Positions 34,781-39,967 of a stretch of DNA of 39,967 bases are shown in pieces. A program made the translations under genes and the position numbers. The notes below the pieces were generated by a model. It worked only from the letters and a program-made list of their open reading frames with translations, ran no database searches and had not been told where the DNA came from. The DNA is from Nocardia mexicana NBRC 108244 (GTDB taxonomy: Bacteria > Actinomycetota > Actinomycetes > Mycobacteriales > Mycobacteriaceae). Each line of letters opens with the position of its first letter. Positions within the stretch are counted from its first letter, which is position 1. The stretch is taken from positions 1-39,967 of the forward strand of contig NZ_BDBV01000123.1 of NCBI RefSeq assembly GCF_001613165.1, written 5' to 3'.

Positions 34781-34798
34781 CGGTACGCTCACGTACCG
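34781..34798. promoter_or_regulatory. Palindrome 2 between P450 and phosphoesterase genes
   Basis: CGGTACG-N4-CGTACCG, perfect 7-bp arms; centre 24 bp from palindrome 1. Likely binds the same regulator. Confidence 0.7.
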
Positions 34799-34846
34799 AG
34801 TGTGGCAAGGGTCACGGCAGACCTCGGCTCGACATACAGTGATGCG

Positions 34847-36097
34847 GTGGTGGTGGTCGCGGTCGCGGGAATCGTTGTTGTGGTGTGCCTCGTGGCCCTG
34901 GGAATGGTTGGGCTGCACTGGTATGTGTGGCGTCGGCTCGTCCGGGATACGACGGCGCGCGGGTCCGTCGGCCGCCGCGTGGGCACCGGGGTGATCGTCG
35001 CGGGCCCGCTGCTGCTGATCGGCGCGTTCGTGGCCGAACGGGCCGAGGCGCCGTTCCTGCTCACCCGGATCATCTCCTGGCCGGGCTATCTGTGGGGCGC
35101 GCTGTTCGTGTACCTCGTGCTGTGGCTGCTGGCGGGTGAGCTGGTCCGGCCGTTCTTCCGGCGCTGGATCGCCCGCGCCGACACTCTCGCCGCACAGGTC
35201 GAGCCGGAGCTGGTTCCCGCGACCGGGAACGCGATGCCGGATCGACCGGACCTACCAGATCGTCCCGCGCCGGTTTCGCGGCGGCTCTTCGTCTCTCGGG
35301 CGGTGAGCGGTGCGGCGGGGCTGGCGGCGGTGGCCACGGTCGGGTACGGCGCCCACGGCGTGCTGGCCGGACCGCGCGTCGAGCGGCTGGCGGTGCCGCT
35401 GGCCAACCTGCCGCGCGCCGGGCACGGATATCGCATCGCCGTGGTCAGCGATATTCACCTCGGTCCGATCCTGGGCCGCGGATTCGCCGAGCGGGTGGTC
35501 GACACGATCAACGGCACCCAGCCGGATCTCATTGCCGTGGTGGGTGATCTGGTCGACGGCAGCGTCGAACACCTGCGGTCGGCGGTGGAGCCGCTGTCGC
35601 GGTTGCGGGCACGGCACGGCGCCTACTTCGTCACCGGCAACCACGAGTACTTCGCCGGCGCCGAGCAGTGGATCGAGCACGTGCAGGACCTCGGGCTGCG
35701 GCTACTGGCGAACAGCCGCACCGAACTCCCGCATTTCGACCTGGCCGGTGTCAACGATATGCAGGGCGAAAGCATCGGGCAGGGACCGGATTTCGCCGCC
35801 GCGCTGGGAGATCGCGATCCCGCGCGCACGGCCGTGCTGCTCGCGCATCAGCCGGTCCAGATCCACGACGCGGTCGAGTTCGGCGTCGACCTGCAACTGT
35901 CCGGCCACACCCACGGCGGTCAGATCTGGCCCGGGAATCTCCTTGCGGGACTGGCCAATCCGACGGTCGCGGGGTTGGAACGCTACGGCGACACCCAGCT
36001 CTACGTCACCCGCGGCGCCGGCGCCTGGGGACCCCCGGTCCGCATCGGCGCCCCCTCCGATATCACCGTGATCGAACTGGCGTCGAAACAGACGTGA
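34847..36097 (+). CDS. Membrane-anchored metallophosphoesterase (YkuE/YaeI-like)
   Basis: About 416 aa. Four or so hydrophobic segments in the first ~200 residues precede a calcineurin-like phosphoesterase domain with VVSDIHLG, VVGDLVDGS, VTGNHEY and SGHTHGGQIWPG, the complete two-metal motif set. The segment before the catalytic domain contains SRRLFVSRAVSGAAGLAAVATVGYG, a Tat-like pattern also seen in relatives, so the catalytic domain is probably outside the membrane. Family members cleave lipid pyrophosphates such as UDP-diacylglucosamine or phosphodiesters. GTG 34847 is assumed: TACAGT (34835-34840) lies exactly 6 nt upstream. GTG 34802 is an alternative. It is divergent from the P450 operon. 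Confidence 0.85.
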   Translation: MVVVAVAGIVVVVCLVALGMVGLHWYVWRRLVRDTTARGSVGRRVGTGVIVAGPLLLIGAFVAERAEAPFLLTRIISWPGYLWGALFVYLVLWLLAGELVRPFFRRWIARADTLAAQVEPELVPATGNAMPDRPDLPDRPAPVSRRLFVSRAVSGAAGLAAVATVGYGAHGVLAGPRVERLAVPLANLPRAGHGYRIAVVSDIHLGPILGRGFAERVVDTINGTQPDLIAVVGDLVDGSVEHLRSAVEPLSRLRARHGAYFVTGNHEYFAGAEQWIEHVQDLGLRLLANSRTELPHFDLAGVNDMQGESIGQGPDFAAALGDRDPARTAVLLAHQPVQIHDAVEFGVDLQLSGHTHGGQIWPGNLLAGLANPTVAGLERYGDTQLYVTRGAGAWGPPVRIGAPSDITVIELASKQT

Positions 36098-36102
36098 CGG
36101 AT

Positions 36103-36828
36103 TCACAGGTGTGAGCCGTCGGCGGCGGCCGTGATGATGTCGCTGGTGCGGTCGGGCCGTACCGCGTTGACGCACAGGCGGTCCCAGATCGTGTGGTAGG
36201 CGTCGAGATCGCTGGATTTGTCCAGGAAGCGGGCATCGGTGGCGTGGTGGATGTGCACGATGTCGCCGAGATCGGCGTCCGCGAGCCGCAGCAGGACGAA
36301 GGGGACGGCGCTGATGAGGGGGCCGCACGCGTGGTCGGGCATGATCTGCACGGTGATGTTCGGGCGCTCGGCGGCGCGGGCGAGATGATGGAGCTGGTCC
36401 CGCCAGACCTGGTGGCCGCCGGGCTGGCGGCGCAGGGCCGCCTGTTCGATCACCACCCATAATCGGGGCGGCGTGGCACGGTCGAGTATCTCCTGACGCT
36501 TCAGCAGCAGATCGATCTGCTGCTGGATATCGGCGGCGGCGCCCGGCCGGGCCAGGGCTGCCACCTCGCGCGCATACGCGGGCGTCTGCAGCAGGTCGGG
36601 AATCACCCCGGGCGCGTAATAGCGCAGCAGGGAGGACGAGTCCTCGAGGGCGAGATAGGTGTCCATCCAGAGCGGCGCGGCCTCGGCGCCGAGGTGGCGA
36701 TGGCGGGCGGCATCGGCATGTCGCACCTTCCGCAACCGGCCGGCCAGCACCCGGCGTAGTAGTACCGCATCCTCGGGCGGCCTCCCGTCGTCGCCGGAAT
36801 CCGCGACGGAGGCCGAGCCGTCGATCAT
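36103..36828 (-). CDS. DUF5753 protein lacking the usual XRE helix-turn-helix
   Basis: A 241-aa protein whose residues ~54-235 match the DUF5753 C-terminal domain of actinobacterial XRE regulators: WMDTYLALEDSSSLLRYYAPGVIPDLLQTPAYAREV, later RLWVVIEQAALRR, ITVQIMPDHACG and FVLLRLADADLGDIVHIHHATDARFLD. Normally ~90-100 residues of HTH precede the W..Y..LE motif; here only ~53 do, and they contain a first-helix-like LLRRVLAGRLRKVR then jump straight to the linker. An internal loss of the DNA-recognition helices is inferred. ATG 36828 has GGGGGA at good spacing. No DUF397 partner gene is adjacent. It is convergent with the phosphoesterase gene. Confidence 0.8.
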   Translation of the reverse strand: MIDGSASVADSGDDGRPPEDAVLLRRVLAGRLRKVRHADAARHRHLGAEAAPLWMDTYLALEDSSSLLRYYAPGVIPDLLQTPAYAREVAALARPGAAADIQQQIDLLLKRQEILDRATPPRLWVVIEQAALRRQPGGHQVWRDQLHHLARAAERPNITVQIMPDHACGPLISAVPFVLLRLADADLGDIVHIHHATDARFLDKSSDLDAYHTIWDRLCVNAVRPDRTSDIITAAADGSHL

Positions 36829-36887
36829 CGATCGTCCCCCAATCGCCCTCGGGTGTCGTGCTTTCCGAGTTTGCCACAGCCCCGCGG

Positions 36888-36911
36888 CTGCTGCCGGATA
36901 GCTGGCAGCAG
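36888..36911 (-). terminator. Hairpin downstream of the GGDEF gene
   Basis: CTGCTGCC-N8-GGCAGCAG, perfect 8-bp arms, 15 nt after the stop codon of the leftward GGDEF gene and upstream of the DUF5753 gene. Possible terminator. Confidence 0.5.
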
Positions 36912-36925
36912 TTCGAGCCGGTGGA

Positions 36926-38185
36926 TCACCGCCCGACGGGCGCGTGCAGCGTATGCAGAACCCAATGCCCTCTACCGTTCGTCTTGGCGTAGTAAAGGCT
37001 GGTGTCGGCGGCGTCGAGGAGAGACTCCGGGTTCGCCCCGGCAGCCGGAGTGACAACCGCACCGATGCTCGCGGAGATCTGCAGTTCGTGCCCATCGGCG
37101 GTGATCGGGTGCGCCAGTGACGACTTCAGCCGATCCGCGATGACGGTGACGTGATGACTGCTGGCAGGCGGCGGGACCAGGGCGACGAATTCGTCGCCAC
37201 CGATGCGCGCGACGAGACAGTCGTGGTCGCGCACGCTGCGGTCCAGACGGGCGGCGACAGCGGCGAGGACCTGGTCACCTACGCCGTGCCCGTAATGGTC
37301 GTTGACGTGCTTGAACCTGTCGAGATCGGCGAAACACAGGCCGATCCGGTCGGCGGTGGCGGCGGTGGCGATCACCGCTTCGATCTGGTCGAGGAGGTGG
37401 CGCCGGTTCGGTAGTCCCGTGAGCGGATCGTGGCGGGCTTGATGCTGCAATTCCTCCTGCAGCCGGTGCTGTTCGGTGACATCCTCGCCCAGGGCGAGCA
37501 GGTAGTCGGGCTGTCCGTCAGTGCCTTTGACATAGGTGATGGCGAACGACGCCCATCCGACGCTGCCATCGGCACGGAGTAGTCGCCGCTCGATCTTCAC
37601 CGTCCCCTCCTGGGCGGGAACGAGTTTCTCGTAGACGAGATTGCGAATTTCGTCCTGATCGTCGGGATGGGCGAAGTCGTAGACCGAGATCCCGCGCAGA
37701 TCCTCGGCGGGTACACCGATCATCGCGGCGAGATGGGGATTGGCCTCCAGCAGAACGCCGTCGATATCGCCCACGGCGATCGCGATGGCCGCATTGTCGA
37801 ACACGATCCGGAACCGCTGATCGATGTCGCGCCGGACGCGGTCGAGGGTTCGTGCGTCCGCGTGCACCTGCGCCTGATGCCCTTGACCGATCGCCACCAG
37901 GAGCGCGGCCAGTCGCCGACCGGCGTCCGGGTGGCCGACCTGATCGGCCAGGCCGTGCAGTACCTGCGCCGAGACGATGGGCACCGTCGGGTCGATCAGC
38001 TGCGCCCGAGCCAGTGCCTCGCCGATCCGGGTGCCTACGGCAGCGTCGAACGGCTCGGCGGCCAGCCCGGACAGCAGATCGCCGAGCAGATGTGCCAGCA
38101 GCGCCTGCCGGTTGTGTGCGCCGTCGATGTCGGCCAGCGCACGCCACCATTCCCGGACGAGCGCCGTGCGGTTCGGTTCGTCCAC
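36926..38185 (-). CDS. PAS-GGDEF diguanylate cyclase
   Basis: A 419-aa cytoplasmic signalling protein: N-terminal helical region (1-~125), a PAS domain with PAC (about 130-250: IVFDNAAIAIAVGDIDGVLLEANPHLAAMIGV ... YLLALGEDVTEQ), and a C-terminal GGDEF domain with intact GGDEF at 329-333. It should make cyclic di-GMP from two GTP. An RDHD just upstream resembles the RxxD inhibitory site but is one residue out of register, so feedback inhibition is uncertain. Two starts are possible; GTG 38185 has GAGGGGG at 5 nt, while the TTG at 38254 lacks a good signal. No EAL domain is present. Confidence 0.9.
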   Translation of the reverse strand: MDEPNRTALVREWWRALADIDGAHNRQALLAHLLGDLLSGLAAEPFDAAVGTRIGEALARAQLIDPTVPIVSAQVLHGLADQVGHPDAGRRLAALLVAIGQGHQAQVHADARTLDRVRRDIDQRFRIVFDNAAIAIAVGDIDGVLLEANPHLAAMIGVPAEDLRGISVYDFAHPDDQDEIRNLVYEKLVPAQEGTVKIERRLLRADGSVGWASFAITYVKGTDGQPDYLLALGEDVTEQHRLQEELQHQARHDPLTGLPNRRHLLDQIEAVIATAATADRIGLCFADLDRFKHVNDHYGHGVGDQVLAAVAARLDRSVRDHDCLVARIGGDEFVALVPPPASSHHVTVIADRLKSSLAHPITADGHELQISASIGAVVTPAAGANPESLLDAADTSLYYAKTNGRGHWVLHTLHAPVGR

Positions 38186-38311
38186 CACAACCCCCTCGAT
38201 GGTCCTCGCCGCTCCGGTCGACCCCTCGCCCGAGGCGGCGTCACTGTCATCCAACGGTAGACGCCTGTTCTGAAAAGCTATCGCACGGAAACTTTTCCGG
38301 GCTGGGAACAG

Positions 38312-39418
38312 TCAGTCTAGCCAGTTTTCGGTGAAGATCGACAAGCCCTTGTATCGCCGGGTTGTGCACTGCCACACCCAGGTCGCCTGCAGGCACCGGT
38401 CCAGGTCGTCGGCATGTGCGGCGACCGATTCGGCCAGCCCCGCGTCACCGAGCGCTGCGCAGTGGCTGGTGAGCGCCGACCGGGTGCGGTGGAATCGGGT
38501 CAGTCGATCGCGCACGATCTGCGCGGCCCGGTTCACGGCCCCCACGAGGCCGGAGCCGGGTGTGTCCAGCAGGCAGATCGGGATCAGGTTGAAATCGGAT
38601 CGGTCGCCGATGCATTCCTTCTCGAAGGAGAACATGTCGTTCATCAACGCGCCGAGTTCGGCCGTCAGGCGCCGGAGTTGCCGGAGATCGTGGCCGAGCC
38701 CCGCGCCATCGAGCCGATCCCACGGCAGGTAATCATCGCGAGCGAACTCGCACAGCGCGATCGCCGGATACATCCCCGACACATGGACCCGCAGGTCGAT
38801 ATAGTCCTCCACGCTGAGCAAGGCGTCGCGCGCGCGGGCATTCTGATCGCGGATCGCGGGACGCAGATGGTCGGCCGTCGCGGTCTGAAATCGTTCGAAC
38901 CACACCGGGCCGGCGTGCTTGCGCAGCGTGGTGAGCAACTCGGCCGTCGCCGCCTCCACGGGGGTGAGATCGTCTGTCGCGAACTGCGTGCCGAGCAGCC
39001 GGCATAATCGGTCCACCAGTTCATGGGCCTCCTCCTGCTCGATCGCCGACAGGTGCGCGAACTTCTCCCGCCCGACCCGATCGTTGAGCCAGAACAGAAT
39101 CGCGTTGAAGGTCCCGATGATCGTCATCCGCTCGGCGGTGACCGTATTGGGGTGCAGGTACGGCGTCATGCTGTTGTAGTGGGCGCCGCCGGACTCCAGC
39201 CAGATCCCGTGACCGCGGCAGAAACGCTCCACCTCCGCGCAGGCCTGCGTTCCGAACCGGTTCGGCCGGAAGCCCCTGCAGTAGTCGGCTATGTCACTGC
39301 TCGGCGTGCTGAACAGGCTGCGCAACGACCACCGCCCGCCGTCGCGCAACAATGACTCGTACTCTTCACGCATTGCTGCGAGGTCCGCCTCGACCTCCGG
39401 CGTGTACCGCTGCACCAC
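38312..39418 (-). CDS. Terpene synthase homologue with degenerate aspartate-rich motif
   Basis: A 368-aa class I terpene synthase-like protein. The NSE triad is intact (Asn260-Asp261-x-x-Ser264-x-x-x-Glu268 in NDMFSFEKE), an Arg at 210 precedes it (pyrophosphate sensor), and the C-terminal Arg355-Tyr356 pair is present. The first metal motif, normally DDxxD/E, reads LNDRVGRE (Asn112-Asp113...Glu118). Whether it still ionises a prenyl diphosphate is open. GTG 39418 (or GTG 39415) has GGGAG upstream. No prenyltransferase or P450 is adjacent. Confidence 0.88.
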   Translation of the reverse strand: MVQRYTPEVEADLAAMREEYESLLRDGGRWSLRSLFSTPSSDIADYCRGFRPNRFGTQACAEVERFCRGHGIWLESGGAHYNSMTPYLHPNTVTAERMTIIGTFNAILFWLNDRVGREKFAHLSAIEQEEAHELVDRLCRLLGTQFATDDLTPVEAATAELLTTLRKHAGPVWFERFQTATADHLRPAIRDQNARARDALLSVEDYIDLRVHVSGMYPAIALCEFARDDYLPWDRLDGAGLGHDLRQLRRLTAELGALMNDMFSFEKECIGDRSDFNLIPICLLDTPGSGLVGAVNRAAQIVRDRLTRFHRTRSALTSHCAALGDAGLAESVAAHADDLDRCLQATWVWQCTTRRYKGLSIFTENWLD

Positions 39419-39623
39419 GACAACTCTCCCGATCTGTGCCCCTCGCTCGTGTCGGCGAACCGAGTCGTTCCGGCATCCGCGAAGGATCGATTATCGAATG
39501 GTAATCGACGCCCGGAGCCGTCTCGGTCACCGAAGGCCATAGTCCCGATCTCCGGGACCCCTCCCGAATGCGTTGTCCGACACTGGCCATCCGCCCGCAT
39601 ACGCACTTCGGAAAGGGATCCGG

Positions 39624-39967
39624 ATGGACCGACCGGCATCCGCGGCTCCGGCCGGGGACCCTTGGGCCGTCGCGATCGGCAATGCGTCGCTGCTCGGGAT
39701 CGGATACCTGATGGCCGGGCGGCGCGCGACCGCCGTCGTCTCGGGTTTCGGCACCGCCCTGCTCGTCACGTTCCTCGCCTGCGCGGCGCGATCGGTGTGG
39801 GCGGAGGTCCTGGTGCTGCTGTGGTGGGCGGCCGTCATCGCGCACGGCTGGTTCCTCGGCGCCCGCCACGGCGGCCCACGCACCGGGGCGCGGGTTCGAC
39901 GGCAGCGGATGATCGCGCTCGCCGTCACCATTCCGGTGCTGGCCGCGGTCGTCGTCCTGCGCGTGGA
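39624..39967 (+). CDS. Partial membrane protein cut by the window edge
   Basis: Open frame from ATG 39624 (AAAGGGA at 39612-39618) to the end of the window with no stop: at least 114 aa. Hydrophobic segments at ~17-31, ~37-54, ~57-76 and ~95-111 (MIALAVTIPVLAAVVVLRV), with a basic loop GARHGGPRTGARVRRQR between the last two. Codon third positions are strongly G/C. No family recognised; the C-terminal part is outside the window. Confidence 0.65.
   Translation, partial: MDRPASAAPAGDPWAVAIGNASLLGIGYLMAGRRATAVVSGFGTALLVTFLACAARSVWAEVLVLLWWAAVIAHGWFLGARHGGPRTGARVRRQRMIALAVTIPVLAAVVVLRV

Overview
The window is high-GC actinobacterial DNA with dense coding, many GTG starts and strong GC bias at third codon positions. 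An antigen-85-type mycolyltransferase homologue, a lipoprotein with an MTB12-like tail, an EthA-like Baeyer-Villiger monooxygenase, a glnA4-type cluster in the mycobacterial gene order and DUF5753/MpaB-type genes point to a mycolic-acid-containing member of the Mycobacteriales. Nocardia or a close relative is most likely; this is inference from gene content. No rRNA, tRNA, insertion sequence, prophage or CRISPR array was seen.

Layout. 1-5.6 kb: a SulP anion transporter fused to a beta-carbonic anhydrase (-), a YaeQ protein (-), an HxlR regulator (-) divergent from an AlaA-type aminotransferase (+) across two phased palindromes, and a small deazaflavin-dependent nitroreductase-like protein (-). 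5.6-12.1 kb: a secreted beta-helix protein, a secreted CocE/NonD hydrolase and its upstream TetR gene (all -), then a Tat-exported amidase (+). 12.1-15.8 kb: a TetR gene divergent from an MFS transporter across a 43-bp perfect palindrome and a 25-bp palindrome, an antigen-85-like esterase and two small unknown proteins. 16-19.3 kb: an MpaB/DUF2236 oxygenase, a 61-residue membrane peptide and a serine beta-lactamase-like lipoprotein with an MTB12-like C-terminus. 19.4-25.2 kb: a gamma-glutamylation catabolic cluster (GlnA4-type synthetase, class I glutamine amidotransferase-type hydrolase, aldehyde dehydrogenase, SDR) with a convergent APC permease. 25.4-29.7 kb: a secreted HNH nuclease-like protein, a two-TM protein with an external PstS-like domain, a membrane fatty acid desaturase and a secreted unknown. 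29.8-31.8 kb: an ArsR-luciferase-like oxidoreductase operon and a TetR gene. 31.9-36.1 kb: a translationally coupled P450/EthA-like BVMO pair (possibly with that TetR gene) divergent from a membrane metallophosphoesterase across two palindromes. 36.1-40 kb: a DUF5753 protein lacking its usual HTH, a PAS-GGDEF protein, a terpene synthase homologue with a degenerate first metal motif, and the start of a membrane protein cut by the window edge.

Themes. Much of the window is organised as regulator plus enzyme or transporter with a readable palindromic operator (HxlR/alaA, TetR/CocE, TetR/MFS, ArsR/LLM, TetR/P450-BVMO). Several genes look leaderless: a -10-like TANNNT lies 6-7 nt before the start codon. 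The most coherent pathway is the gamma-glutamylation cluster. It has no amine oxidase but does have an SDR, which fits gamma-glutamyl-ethanolamide breakdown (alcohol to aldehyde to acid to glutamate plus glycine) better than putrescine breakdown. All family assignments are from motifs and remembered family sequences; no database search was run.
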